Notes: generated by a model not told the origin, from the letters alone. Counted from the first letter of the stretch, positions 28,416 through 39,083 are shown. The stretch: 64,000 bases of DNA from Polyangium sp. 15x6 (GCF_029960785.1 NZ_JASBQE010000003.1:248001-312000); one strand, 5' to 3'. Translations and numbers: made by a program.

Positions 28416-29057
28416 CTAGGCCGGTCGTTCGATCGGAAGGCCCTCGGCTTCCCAGCCGAGAAAACCGTTCTCCAGGAACGCGATCGGCACGTCGCTCTTC
28501 GCGAGCGTCTCGGCGAGGCCCTTCGTCTTGTCGCCGGCGCGGCAGTAGAGGACGGGCTCGCCCGGCAGCATGTGGAGCTCCGCGAGGCGCGTCTCGACCT
28601 CTTCGAGCGGGATGTGCACGGCGCCCGGGATATGCGCGCGGCTGTACGCTGCGGCCTCGCGCGTATCGACGGCGACGACCTGGCCTTGCTTGAGGAGCTG
28701 CGCGAGCTCCATCGCACGGATCGCACCTTCGGCCCGCGGGAGGAAGGGATCGAGCAGCTCGCGCAGGCGCGCCTTGCGCACGGCGCCTTGGTCGCCGGCG
28801 ACGGGGCGGCCGCGGAAGAACACCATGAACGTCGGCACCGCCTGCACGCGCAACGCCGCTGCGAGGCGCTTGCTCTGGTCGATGTTCACCTTGACGAACT
28901 TGGCCTTGCCTTCGAGCTCGCGCGAGAGCGCCTCGACCTCGGGCGCCACCGTTTTGCAGGGGCCGCACCAGTCGGCGTAGAAGTCGATCAGGACGGGGAG
29001 CTCGCTGCGCAGGACCTCGCGTTCGAAATCTTGCTCGGAGATGACGGGGACCGGCAT
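28416..29057 (-). CDS. Thioredoxin-rhodanese fusion protein
   Basis: A 213-residue fusion. Residues 1-105 are a thioredoxin fold with the active site WCGPC (Cys31, Cys34) and the cis-proline in VQAVPTFMVF. Residues about 110-213 are a rhodanese domain; the active loop CRAGDKTKG begins at about Cys171. No signal peptide is present, so it is cytoplasmic. Such fusions may couple disulfide reduction to sulfane-sulfur transfer. Key cysteines of both domains are intact. The ATG at 29057 is clear. Confidence 0.9.
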   Translation of the reverse strand: MPVPVISEQDFEREVLRSELPVLIDFYADWCGPCKTVAPEVEALSRELEGKAKFVKVNIDQSKRLAAALRVQAVPTFMVFFRGRPVAGDQGAVRKARLRELLDPFLPRAEGAIRAMELAQLLKQGQVVAVDTREAAAYSRAHIPGAVHIPLEEVETRLAELHMLPGEPVLYCRAGDKTKGLAETLAKSDVPIAFLENGFLGWEAEGLPIERPA

Positions 29058-29152
29058 GGGAGGAAGTCCATAGCGAGAGTCCCGGCCGATGGCGAGGGGT
29101 CTCGCCGCGTCCGCGCAAGCGAGCGGCGAATCGAGGCAGGGCCTTCGGTAGG

Positions 29153-30328
29153 ATGTGCTCCGTGCAGGACACCCACGACGCCCAGCCGCCTCCTTCCTCG
29201 AAGAACCTGGCCTCGGCTCGAAGGCGGCCCCGGCCGAGCCTGATCCTCTCGAACGAGCCCACGCCCGGCGCGCCGCCCGGCACGCTGCTCGTCGAGGATC
29301 CCAACAAGCCGAAGATCTACCTCATCGACTACTGCCTCGAGCACATCGTCGAGAAGTGGATCGACTCGGTGGACGAGGCCGTGCCTTACCTGACCGACGA
29401 TCGCCCGAGCGTCACGTGGATCGACGTGCAGGGGATCGGGCACAAGCCGACGTTCGAGCGGCTCGGAGAGATCTTCGGCATCCACCCGCTCGCGCTGGAG
29501 GACGTGGTGAACGTACCGCAGCGGCCGAAGAGCGACGTGTACCCGGGGCAGCAGGTGATCATCTGCCGGATGGCGCAGTCCGACAAGAAGGGCGCGCTCG
29601 TGACCGAGCAGATCGCGATCGTGTTCGGCAAGGGCTTCGTGCTGACGGTGCAGGAGGAGCCGAGCGCGGACGTGCTCGAGCCGGTGCGCGAGCGCATCCG
29701 CAAAGGACGGCAGCTCATGCGCACGGGCGGCGCCGACTACCTCGCGTACGCGCTCTTCGACGCGATCATCGACGGCTTCTATCCGGTGCTCGAGAAGATC
29801 GGCGACAAGCTCGACGAGATCGAGCTCGACGCGCTCGCCGGCAAGGACGGGACGGCGCGCCAGATCCACGACGTGAAGCGCGATCTGCTCGCGCTGCGCC
29901 GGACGATCTGGCCGCAGCGCGAGGTCGCGAACTCGCTCCTGCGGGACGGATCGCCGCACATCCAGGAGCACACGCGGGTCTACCTGCGCGACACGTACGA
30001 CCACGCGGTGCAGGTGATGGATATGGTCGAGACGTTCCGCGAGATCGCCTCGGGCCTCATGGATCTGCACCTCTCCGGCGTGTCGAACCGGATGAACGAG
30101 ATCATGAAGGTGCTCACGATCATCTCGACGATCTTCCTGCCGCTCACGTTCATCGCGGGCGTCTACGGCATGAACTTCGACACGGACGTGTCGTCCTACA
30201 ACATGCCGGAGCTCAAGTGGCGGTACGGCTATCCGGCCTCGATCGCGTTCATGCTGTTCAGCGTGGCGGCCCTCTTCGTCTTCTATTGGCGAAAGGGCTG
30301 GATCGGGAACCGCCGCCGCGAACCGTGA
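29153..30328 (+). CDS. corA: CorA family magnesium/divalent cation transporter
   Basis: This 391-residue protein has the CorA layout: an N-terminal cytoplasmic domain, a long helix region, then two C-terminal transmembrane segments. The signature YGMN lies at about residues 338-341 just after the first membrane helix (FLPLTFIAGVYGMNFDT). The second helix (IAFMLFSVAALFVFYW) ends in a positive tail. The extension before about residue 45 is Pro/Arg-rich and not conserved, so a later start is possible; the ATG at 29153 is the first. Confidence 0.92.
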   Translation: MCSVQDTHDAQPPPSSKNLASARRRPRPSLILSNEPTPGAPPGTLLVEDPNKPKIYLIDYCLEHIVEKWIDSVDEAVPYLTDDRPSVTWIDVQGIGHKPTFERLGEIFGIHPLALEDVVNVPQRPKSDVYPGQQVIICRMAQSDKKGALVTEQIAIVFGKGFVLTVQEEPSADVLEPVRERIRKGRQLMRTGGADYLAYALFDAIIDGFYPVLEKIGDKLDEIELDALAGKDGTARQIHDVKRDLLALRRTIWPQREVANSLLRDGSPHIQEHTRVYLRDTYDHAVQVMDMVETFREIASGLMDLHLSGVSNRMNEIMKVLTIISTIFLPLTFIAGVYGMNFDTDVSSYNMPELKWRYGYPASIAFMLFSVAALFVFYWRKGWIGNRRREP

Positions 30329-30425
30329 GTCGCGAATCGAAAGGCGACGGTTTGTTGCTCCCCTCCGGCCCCGGCGAAACGCGCCCGTGCGCCTGGGCAT
30401 CTTCCGTTCGAGAGAGGGAAGAAAC

Positions 30426-31508
30426 ATGCATTCGTGGATGTCCTGCACGTCCGAGATTGGATGGAGACGCGCCGCGGTATGGGCCCCGATCCTCCTGGGG
30501 ATGCTGTTCGGCCCGGGTTGCACCGAACCGACCGGCGATCCCGACGAAGAGGAGGGGGAGGTCATCACGTCGGTCCAGGCGCTGAGCACGACGAACGGTC
30601 TCGCGCTGAACGGAATCTCGTTGAACGGACTCGCGCTGAACGGGATCTCGCTGAACGGAATCTCGTTGAACGGCCTCGCGCTGAACGGGGTGTCGATCGA
30701 GGGAACGTCGTTCGTCGGGAAGAAGGCGTCGGGCAAGCCGATGAAGCCCGAGGAGTTCGTCGGCGCGACCTTCACGGGCACGCTCAGCAATGGGCAGACG
30801 ATCACGTTGCGGATCGAGGATCGCGTGTCGTCGACGCGTCCCGATGTCTCCTTGTACGAGGTCGCGTACCTGTCGAGCCCGAGCCAGGGCAAGTGGAAGA
30901 GCCTCTGCGGCGAGGGGTCGAGTGGCACGTTGCGCCGCGCGATCCCACTCGCGGGCACCTGGGATTACTCGCAGAAGAGGCCGACGAGCGGCATGCACCT
31001 GCCGTCCGAGACGAGCTTCACGTTCGCGTGCAGGCCGTACGCGATCGCGAAGTGCGTGGAGCTCGGATACATGCCGTGGGGCGGCGTGAAGGAGTGCGCC
31101 GCGCCGGGCACGTGCAAGGAGATCCCGGGCGTGCTCTTGCACCAGGCGTGCACGCGCATGCTGCGCGCCGATTACTGCGGCGACGGCGTGCCGCATACGC
31201 AGGACGGGACGGTCGTCGACGTGTGGGACGACTTCGGGATCCAGAAGTCCGTCGTGACGGACTTCGCGTTCGAAGCCGAGTGGACGCCGACGGGCGCGCG
31301 CTGCATCGAGCACACGCGGTGGCACGGCGATACGAGCGGCGCGACCGCTTCGTACGTGGACAAACATTGTTCGTCGCGATGGTCGAGCGCGCAGCCGAGC
31401 TACGACTGCGGTGGGCCGAGCTCGACGCTGCATACGGCGAAGGGGTTCGGCGTTCCGCCGCTCGTCCGCTCGCTCATCGGCAACGAGTCGGCGTTGCCCA
31501 GCGATTGA
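30426..31508 (+). CDS. ADYC-domain lipoprotein with Asn-Gly repeats
   Basis: A 360-residue lipoprotein: signal followed by lipobox GPGC (Cys32), then a run of LNGIS/LNGLA pentapeptides at about residues 60-90, then a Cys-rich domain. The domain contains HQACTRMLRADYCGDGVPHT, with the ADYC motif at about residues 248-251, which identifies the ADYC family I associate with myxobacteria. Cysteines are paired in pattern, fitting secretion. Function unknown. The ATG at 30426 is preceded by a GAGGGAAG ribosome site. Confidence 0.85.
   Translation: MHSWMSCTSEIGWRRAAVWAPILLGMLFGPGCTEPTGDPDEEEGEVITSVQALSTTNGLALNGISLNGLALNGISLNGISLNGLALNGVSIEGTSFVGKKASGKPMKPEEFVGATFTGTLSNGQTITLRIEDRVSSTRPDVSLYEVAYLSSPSQGKWKSLCGEGSSGTLRRAIPLAGTWDYSQKRPTSGMHLPSETSFTFACRPYAIAKCVELGYMPWGGVKECAAPGTCKEIPGVLLHQACTRMLRADYCGDGVPHTQDGTVVDVWDDFGIQKSVVTDFAFEAEWTPTGARCIEHTRWHGDTSGATASYVDKHCSSRWSSAQPSYDCGGPSSTLHTAKGFGVPPLVRSLIGNESALPSD
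30591..30695 (+). repeat. 15-bp tandem repeat coding LNG(I/L)(S/A)
   Basis: Six 15-bp units (30606-30695), preceded by one diverged unit, encode LNGIS, LNGLA, LNGIS, LNGIS, LNGLA and LNGVS. The period and hydrophobic/Asn-Gly pattern are like pentapeptide repeats and would form a short beta-helix turn. Confidence 0.85.
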
Positions 31509-31512
31509 CGTG

Positions 31513-32710
31513 TCAGCCCTTGCGACGGAGACGTTCGAGCACGGCGCGCGGCGACATCGTGGCGCGGTAGACGTAGATCTCGCCGGCCTCGTCCTCGCCG
31601 AGGACCTCCTCGCTCACGCGGAGCTGCTTGCCCACGGCGAGGAGGAACCGCGCGGGGAAACCCTTGCGCACGAGCTCGACGCGTTGCCAGACGGCCTGCC
31701 GGCTCCAGAAGCCGAAGGCCTCGAGGAACACTTCCTCGCCGGTCGTCTCGCTGCGGAAGACGAGGTCGGGGACGCAGGCGATCTCGCCGGGGAGGGCGAA
31801 GATGTGATCGTTGTCGGCGACCGACCACTCGGAGCCGAGGCGTTCGAAGGCCTGCTTGAACGCGTCGAGATCGGGGCCCGTGGAGGGGGCCTCGGCGACG
31901 TGCGAGACGAGGCCGTCTTCGGGGGTGATTTCGAGGACGGCGCGTGCCCTGGCTTTGCCCCACGCGAGCTCGGCGCGGACGTGAAAGGAGCGGAACGCGA
32001 GGACCTGCGGGAGGAACATGGCGAGGCGCAGGCCGTACTTCTGGACCGCGTCGAAGAGGCTCCACGGGCCGTCGAGCGTGATCGTGTAGCCCTCCGCGGC
32101 CGAGCCTTCGACGACATGAATCAGGCCGTGGAAGCGCGCGGCGCGGAAGAGCCGGCGGTATCGATCGGGGCTCTCGCCGGCGACGCGGACCGTGACACGC
32201 GTGGCCTTGAGCAAGACGGCCTGGGCGAGGCCGAGGTCGTAACGTTCGAGCAGGGCCTCGGGGCCGATCGAGCGGAAGGCTTCGAGCCGCTCGTTTTCGC
32301 GCAGATCGGCGTAGAGCGCGGCGTCGATCTCCGCGGGTGTTTTTCCGAGGCGCGGGGCGAGCTCGGCGAGGACCGTGTCGCGATCGAACTCGCTGCGGAC
32401 GTCGAGCGCGCGGTGGGCACTGGCTGCGGCGAGGAAGACCTCGCGGCGGATCTCTTCGGGATCGACGCCTGCAGGCACGGTCCAGGCGCACTGGCCGTCG
32501 AGGACCTTGCGTAGGCCGTCGCCGACGAGGCGCGCGTCGGCAGGGACGGGGACCGCATCGAGCGCGGCCTCGATCTCGTCGCGGCTCCGGCCGACGGAGC
32601 TCGCGAGGATGCGGACGAAGTCTTTCGCGAGCGTCTTGGCGAGCTCGGCGTCGTCGCCGCGGAGGTAACGAGGGAGGACGCGGCCGCCTTTGCGGCGCAC
32701 GCGGAGGAGA

Positions 32711-32724
<14 letters not shown>
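31513..32724 (-). CDS. bax1: Bax1-like nuclease (DUF790), partner of XPB
   Basis: The 403-residue protein matches DUF790/Bax1, a structure-specific endonuclease that works with XPB helicase in archaeal repair. Recognised parts are the opening LLRVRRKGGRVLPRYLRG, the central FHGLIHVVEG and a C-terminal nuclease block with IACVPDLVFRSETTG and EVFLEAFGFW, whose PD and E positions are PD-(D/E)xK-like (about residue 313 on). The start is a TTG at 32724, chosen because GGAGGGA lies 5 bases upstream and no ATG fits. It overlaps the XPB gene by 14 bases. Confidence 0.88.
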
Positions 32725-34084
<1,360 letters not shown>

Positions 34085-34103
34085 CTCGGGGGCGGAGGTT
34101 AGC

Positions 34104-35699
34104 TCAGGCGCGCGGGCGTGGGGCGATCGCGCGGAGGATCTCTTCGAGGTCCGCGGGCGAGAAGGGTTTTTCCAGGCACCTGTTCGGGGCCTGGGCCAGG
34201 AAACTCCGGGCATCCTGGGTGAAGGCGCCGCCCGTCATGTACACGATGCGCTCGGAGGACTCGGGCATCCGCTCGCAGAGCGCGCTGTGGATGTCGAACC
34301 CGGAGACGCCGGGCATCATCACGTCGCAGAGCACGGCGTCGTAGGGTTTGTCGGCGAGCGCTTCGAGCGCGCCCTTCCAGCTCGTCCGCCCGTCGACGTC
34401 GTGGCTGCGCTCGAGCTGGCGCACGATGGCCGAGAGGAGCGCGGGCTCGTCATCGACGACGAGGACCGAGAGGCGCGGCACGGGCGCGAGCTTCGGGATC
34501 TCGGAGCGAGGCTCCTGGCCGAGATCCACGCTCTCGGCGGGCAGGAGCGTGACGCGGACGACCGTGCCTTTGCCGACCTCGCTCTCGATCTCGATGCGGC
34601 CGCCGTGCGCGCTCACGATGCTGCGGCAGATCGAGAGGCCGAGGCCGCTGCCGACGCCGACGGGCTTGGTCGTGAAGAAGGGCTCGAAGACGCGGTTCAG
34701 GATCTCGGGCGGGATGCCGGGGCCGTTGTCGCGGATCTCGATGAGCGCGCTGCCGGAGACCTTGTGCGTGGCCGTGACGACGAGGATCTCGTTCGTCTGC
34801 GACGAGCCCTGCGGCAGGGCCTGGAGGGCGTTGACGAGCAGGTTCAAGAAGACCTGCCCGAGGCGAGCCTCGTTCGCGTGGACGAGCGGGACGTTACCGT
34901 AGCTGCGGACGAGGTGGCCGCGGTGGCGGATCTCGTTGTCGGCGACCTTGATGGAGGCGTCGAGGACGCGGCGCACGTCGATGGGGCGGCGCTCTTCCTG
35001 GTTCGCGCTGGAGAAGACGCGGAAGTCGCGCACGATCTGGGCGACACGGTCGGTGCCGTCGAGGGCCTCGCCGCAGAAGCCGAGGAGCTCGCGCGCGAGC
35101 GACTGCGTTTCGGCGTCGCCGCGCGCGCCCGAGGCGCTCGCGAGGTCTTCGAGCTTCTTCGTGACGAGCGCGATGTTGAGCGTGACGTAGGCGAGGGGGT
35201 TGTTGATCTCGTGGGCGACGCCGGCGGCGAGCGTGCCCATGGAGTTCATGAGGTTCGCCTGGTAGACGCGCGCCTCGGTCTCGATGCGCGTGGTGATGTC
35301 GCGGCAGAGGCTGATGACGGCGATGCCGCCCTCGAAGGGCGCGGGCGCGGATGCGACCTCGACGGTGATCACGCTGCCGTCGCGGCGCACGAGACGATAG
35401 GTGTAGAGCGGCGCGACCTCGTTCGTGGCGAGCATGATGCGCACGCGGCGGTTCTCGCGCGGGACGTCCTCGGCATGGAGGATGTCGCCGAGGGGGCGGC
35501 TGTAGAGCGCCTCGGTGCTCTCGTGGCCGAGGCACGCGACGAGCGTGGGGTTCACGTAGAGGATCTTGCCGCCGCGATGCACGACGACGAGCTCACTCGT
35601 CTTCTCCACGATGAGGCGGAAGAGGCCCCGGACCCCCGCGAGAGCATCCTCCACGGCGCCTTCGAAGCGGGAGGTCTGTGCGGCGTGATCGTCGTGCAT
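34104..35699 (-). CDS. Hybrid PAS histidine kinase with C-terminal receiver
   Basis: The 531-residue protein contains a PAS domain (about 25-140), a HisKA dimerisation domain with the H-box GVAHEINNPLAY (His about 163), an HATPase domain (N-, G-boxes: IRDNGPGIP, GVGSGLGLSICRSIVSAHGG) at about 260-385 and a receiver domain at about 405-520 whose phosphoacceptor Asp is in AVLCDVMMPG (about 456). All catalytic elements are present. No transmembrane segment, so it is cytoplasmic. It lies 20 bases upstream of xpb on the same strand, but a functional link is not evident. The output partner is unknown. Confidence 0.92.
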   Translation of the reverse strand: MHDDHAAQTSRFEGAVEDALAGVRGLFRLIVEKTSELVVVHRGGKILYVNPTLVACLGHESTEALYSRPLGDILHAEDVPRENRRVRIMLATNEVAPLYTYRLVRRDGSVITVEVASAPAPFEGGIAVISLCRDITTRIETEARVYQANLMNSMGTLAAGVAHEINNPLAYVTLNIALVTKKLEDLASASGARGDAETQSLARELLGFCGEALDGTDRVAQIVRDFRVFSSANQEERRPIDVRRVLDASIKVADNEIRHRGHLVRSYGNVPLVHANEARLGQVFLNLLVNALQALPQGSSQTNEILVVTATHKVSGSALIEIRDNGPGIPPEILNRVFEPFFTTKPVGVGSGLGLSICRSIVSAHGGRIEIESEVGKGTVVRVTLLPAESVDLGQEPRSEIPKLAPVPRLSVLVVDDEPALLSAIVRQLERSHDVDGRTSWKGALEALADKPYDAVLCDVMMPGVSGFDIHSALCERMPESSERIVYMTGGAFTQDARSFLAQAPNRCLEKPFSPADLEEILRAIAPRPRA

Positions 35700-35802
35700 G
35701 GCGTGGCCTATCCGAACGAGCCCTGAGCCATTCTAGAACGGAAGGCGGGCGCGTTTCGGGGATTCGTCGGGGCCACGAAAAGCACGCGCGGCGCGGGGGG
35801 AG

Positions 35803-36933
35803 TCAACGCGATGTCGGGAATACCGCCCGGCAGAAGGCGTCCTGGGTGTCGGCCCACGTGGGCAGCGTCGCCGCGCGGCGGAGGGCGGCGCGCTGCATGG
35901 CGTCGAGGCGGTGATCGTCGTGCACGACGTGGACGAGCGCGCCTTCGAGGGCGCGAGGGTCGCCGGGTGGTACGAGGAGGGCCTCTTCGCCGTGGCGGAC
36001 GACCTCGGGGATCGCGCCGGCGTCGCATGACACGATGGCGAGGCCGTGGGATGCGGCCTCGGCGAGCGCGATGCCGTAGCCCTCGTAGCGGCTCGGCAGG
36101 ACGAGGACGTCGTGCGCGCCGAGCTCGCCCGCGAGCGCGGCGTCGGTAAGGGCGCCCGTCACGCGCACACGGGTGCCGTAGCGTGATGCCGCGGCGAGCA
36201 CGCGCGCGGTGTAGAGCGGGTCGCGATCGGCAGGTCCGGCGAGCGTGAGCACGGCGCGCGCGGCGACGGCGGGGAACGCTTCGAGCAAGGCGAGCGGATC
36301 CTTGCGAGGCGTGAGCGCGCCGAGGAAGAGCAGCCGCACGGGGGCGCCGCGCGTGCGCGCAGGCGGCGCGGCGCGAGCGCCGAGGCGATCACGTCCAGGG
36401 GGCACGACGGTGATGCGATCTGGCGGGATGCCCGCGGCGACGGCCACGCGCGAGGTGGTCTCGCTCGTGACCACGACGTGATCGGAGGAGGTGAGGAGCG
36501 CGCGTTCGAGGGCGAGGCGGAGTTTTGCAGAGGTGCCCGTTCGTTCGCTCGCGGCGAGGTGATGGAGCAACGTGACGAGGCGAGGTTGGGGTTCGGGGCG
36601 AAGGGCGCCGCAGGGCGACCCGAAGCCCCGAGCGTCGACAGCAGACGAGCGGGCGCGGATCGCGGCAGCGAAGGCGGCGCGCGGGTGACAGAGCTCGTCG
36701 ACGATGATGACGTCGTAGGCGCGTGAAGAACGCGCGTGCGGGGCGAGGAGGCGCAGGAGCCGAGCGTTCTCGCGCAGCGAGGCGAGGGGGCCACGCACGT
36801 CGAGGTTCACGACGTCGACGTCGCAGCCGCGTGCTCTCAGGCCTTCGATGACGAGGCGATCGTAGAGGTAGCCGCCCGTGGGTTGATCGAGCGCGCCATC
36901 GATGACGAACGCGACGCGTGCCCCATCAAGCAA
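35803..36933 (-). CDS. GT4-family glycosyltransferase (last gene of pterin-fold operon)
   Basis: A 376-residue GT-B glycosyltransferase with the group 1 (GT4) signature: the N-terminal GYLYDRLVIEGLRARGCDV, then LLFLGALTPRKDPLALLEA and a nucleotide-sugar site PSRYEGYGIALAEAASHGLA. The start is a TTG at 36933, with GGAG about 7 bases upstream, lying just before the stop of the PTPS-like gene; no ATG fits. The sugar and acceptor are unknown. It is the last of four overlapping genes (38367, 37375, 36926, 35803). Confidence 0.86.
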   Translation of the reverse strand: MLDGARVAFVIDGALDQPTGGYLYDRLVIEGLRARGCDVDVVNLDVRGPLASLRENARLLRLLAPHARSSRAYDVIIVDELCHPRAAFAAAIRARSSAVDARGFGSPCGALRPEPQPRLVTLLHHLAASERTGTSAKLRLALERALLTSSDHVVVTSETTSRVAVAAGIPPDRITVVPPGRDRLGARAAPPARTRGAPVRLLFLGALTPRKDPLALLEAFPAVAARAVLTLAGPADRDPLYTARVLAAASRYGTRVRVTGALTDAALAGELGAHDVLVLPSRYEGYGIALAEAASHGLAIVSCDAGAIPEVVRHGEEALLVPPGDPRALEGALVHVVHDDHRLDAMQRAALRRAATLPTWADTQDAFCRAVFPTSR

Positions 36934-37345
36934 CCCCGATCTCCGCGCCGGGCATGGTCGACGCATGACGAATCGGCCCGCGGTACTTGGCCCATGCGTT
37001 CGGAGACTCGTCGAGCACGACGGTGAGCATCGTGCCCGCGCGGAGCGGGAGCACGTGCCCGAGCTCGCGGTGGATGTACCGCGCGATGACCTCGGTCGTG
37101 GATTTGCCAGGCGTGAAGCCCGGGTGATCGTCGAGGTTCTTGTAGTCGAGCTGCTCGAGGACGCCGCGCAGCTTCGTGCGGAGCATGCCGATGTCGCAGA
37201 CGACGCAATGCTCGTCGAGCTCCTCCTGCTCGACCTCGACGCTGACCACGTAGGTCGCGCCGTGCATGCGTTGCGCGGGTCCGAAGAAGTCACCGTCGAG
37301 GCGGTGAGCCACCATGATGTGATCGCGAACGCCGACCGTGTACAT
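36926..37345 (-). CDS. PTPS/QueD-fold protein lacking catalytic residues
   Basis: This 139-residue protein has the 6-pyruvoyl-tetrahydropterin synthase/QueD fold (MVAHRLDGDF, MHGATYVVSVEV, CDIGMLRTKLRGVLEQLDYK, STTEVIARYIHREL, LDESPNAWAKY). Of the three zinc-ligand histidines, His14 and His28 are present; the third position is Ala30. The catalytic Cys position is Ala24 and the catalytic Asp-His pair reads Asp67-Tyr68. The pterin-contacting Glu113 remains. The enzyme is therefore unlikely to be a normal PTPS or QueD. The ATG at 37345 follows GGAG. It sits in the middle of an operon with a BchC-like dehydrogenase, a RibD-type reductase and a glycosyltransferase. Confidence 0.85.
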   Translation of the reverse strand: MYTVGVRDHIMVAHRLDGDFFGPAQRMHGATYVVSVEVEQEELDEHCVVCDIGMLRTKLRGVLEQLDYKNLDDHPGFTPGKSTTEVIARYIHRELGHVLPLRAGTMLTVVLDESPNAWAKYRGPIRHASTMPGAEIGVA

Positions 37346-37374
37346 GCGCTCCAAGATAACCCACACGATGCGGA

Positions 37375-38370
37375 TCAACGCGATGGATCGAGCACGCGAT
37401 GAGGCGGATTCCAGACCTCGCCGGCGGCGAGCGACGCGTACAGGCGGGGCGCATCGGTGAAGGGAACGAGAGGACCAACGAGGCGATCGAGGTGTTCGTC
37501 GTGGAGCAGTTCGTTCACGACGGAGAAGCGTCGTTCGAAGGTGAAACGAGCGCGGCGCGCGGGCGGAATCGCGCCGACCTGGCTCGAGCGGATGGTGACG
37601 CGGTTCGGGTGGAAGCGGCCGCCGAGGGGCAAGGTGACGCCGTGCTCGCCGTACCAGGAGACGACGAGGATGCGCGCCTCGTGCCCGGCAGACGCGACGA
37701 GCGCGGCGAGGGCTTCGGGGGAGCCGGACGCTTCGATCAGGACGTCGGCCTCGGAGACGATCGCGGCGTCGATCGAGGAGAGGGCCGCGGCACATCCGAG
37801 GTCGCGGGCGAGCGCGGCGCGACGTGCGTCCGGGTCGATGCAGGCGACGTGGCCACCCGCGCGCGTGGCGAGGCGCGCGACGAGCTGACCCACGACGCCG
37901 AGGCCCACGACGACGACGCGCTCTCCGAGCGCGATTTCCGCGTCCCACACGGCATTCAGAGCGGTTTCGAGGTTCGCCGCGAGGGTCGCGCGAGGTGCCG
38001 GGACGCCGTCGGGCAAACAGCGGAGGGATCGTTCGTTGGAGAAGAAACGATCGTGGTGCGGGTGGAGCGCGAAGACCGTGCGGCCGAGCAGATCGGGCGA
38101 GGCATCTGCGCCGATCGCCTCGACGACGCCGACGGCCGCGTAGCCGTAGCTCGTCGGCAGATCGAACGAGCCGCGTTGCGTGGGCAGGGCCATGACGGCG
38201 CGGATGTCGGGCGGTACGCGGCCCGTGAGTACGAGACGCTCGGTGCCAGCGCTGACGCCACACGCGAGCGTGCGGACGAGGGCTTCGCGCGGGCCCGGTC
38301 CGGGCAGGGGTTCGTCACGCAGAACGGCGACGCCGGGGCGTTCGAACCAGATCGCGCGTGCCCGGGTCAC
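37375..38370 (-). CDS. BchC-like zinc-type alcohol dehydrogenase
   Basis: A 331-residue MDR dehydrogenase. The N-terminus has the conserved cysteine region ACGVSAGTERLVLTGRVP, of the BchC/zinc-binding alcohol dehydrogenase type, and the NAD(P) fold has VVVGLGVVGQLVARLA. The C-terminal half carries WYGEHGVTLPLGGRFHPNRV and IRSSQVG motifs of this subgroup. The GTG at 38370 overlaps the stop of the RibD-type gene (GTGA). Not a classic zinc-ADH with a structural zinc lobe; substrate unknown. Confidence 0.86.
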   Translation of the reverse strand: MTRARAIWFERPGVAVLRDEPLPGPGPREALVRTLACGVSAGTERLVLTGRVPPDIRAVMALPTQRGSFDLPTSYGYAAVGVVEAIGADASPDLLGRTVFALHPHHDRFFSNERSLRCLPDGVPAPRATLAANLETALNAVWDAEIALGERVVVVGLGVVGQLVARLATRAGGHVACIDPDARRAALARDLGCAAALSSIDAAIVSEADVLIEASGSPEALAALVASAGHEARILVVSWYGEHGVTLPLGGRFHPNRVTIRSSQVGAIPPARRARFTFERRFSVVNELLHDEHLDRLVGPLVPFTDAPRLYASLAAGEVWNPPHRVLDPSR

Positions 38371-39083
38371 GAGGCCACCGCGGCAGGATCGGGGAGCGAG
38401 AGCGGCAAGGGCGGCGCGCCTTCACGGGCGAGCTCGAGCAGCACGTCGCCGCCGACGTGGAGGACGCGGCGGAGCGTGAGGCGCAAGGCTTGATCGAGCT
38501 TGCGGATGCCGAGGTCGCCGACGGCCTCGATGCCCGCGCCGATGACGAGAGGGGCGACGGTGACGACGAGGCGATCGACGAGGCCTTCGCGAAGGAAGGA
38601 GGTGATCACGCCGCGACCGCCTTCGACGAGGAGCTCGCGCGTGCCGCGCTCCGCGAGGGCGGCGAGCAGCGCGTCGAGATGGATGCCCTCGCCACTCTTC
38701 GAGAGGGGGAGCGAGCAACACTCGACGTGAGGCGGGAGCGCTGCGCGTGGTGCCTGTCGTGTGACGTGCAGCGTGCGTGTCGTCGCGTCGCGGAAGAGCT
38801 GCGCGGCGGGAGGCACGCGGCCTCGGGTGTCGAGCACGACACGCAGGGGCTGTTTTCCGGGTACGTGTCGCACCGTGAGCCGGGGATCGTCGGCGAGCGC
38901 CGTGCCGGATCCGACGAGGACCGCGTCCGCGGCGGCGCGCAGGGCGTGAGCGAAGCGCAGGGTCTCCTGGCCGCTGATCCAGCGCGAATCGCCGGTCGCG
39001 GTGGCGATGCGTCCGTCGATGGATTGTGCGAAGTGCACGGTGACCGTGGGACGTGTGCGAGGTCCTTCCGTGCGGTCGCGCAT
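38367..39083 (-). CDS. RibD C-terminal-type reductase
   Basis: The 238-residue protein matches the RibD C-terminal reductase/dihydrofolate-reductase-like domain: VHFAQSIDGRIATATGDSRWIS, VGSGTALADDPRLTVR, LLVEGGRGVITSFLREGLVD and VAPLVIGAG. The deaminase half of RibD is absent, so it is a stand-alone NAD(P)H reductase of a pterin- or pyrimidine-like substrate. The start at ATG 39083 (MRDRTEG) is followed by the domain. It is the first of the four overlapping genes down to 35803. Confidence 0.88.
   Translation of the reverse strand: MRDRTEGPRTRPTVTVHFAQSIDGRIATATGDSRWISGQETLRFAHALRAAADAVLVGSGTALADDPRLTVRHVPGKQPLRVVLDTRGRVPPAAQLFRDATTRTLHVTRQAPRAALPPHVECCSLPLSKSGEGIHLDALLAALAERGTRELLVEGGRGVITSFLREGLVDRLVVTVAPLVIGAGIEAVGDLGIRKLDQALRLTLRRVLHVGGDVLLELAREGAPPLPLSLPDPAAVAS

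Noticed and set aside
36926-37345. Ordinary QueD for queuosine synthesis
   Set aside because: Catalytic Cys, catalytic His and one zinc His are substituted, and no queC or queE is nearby.
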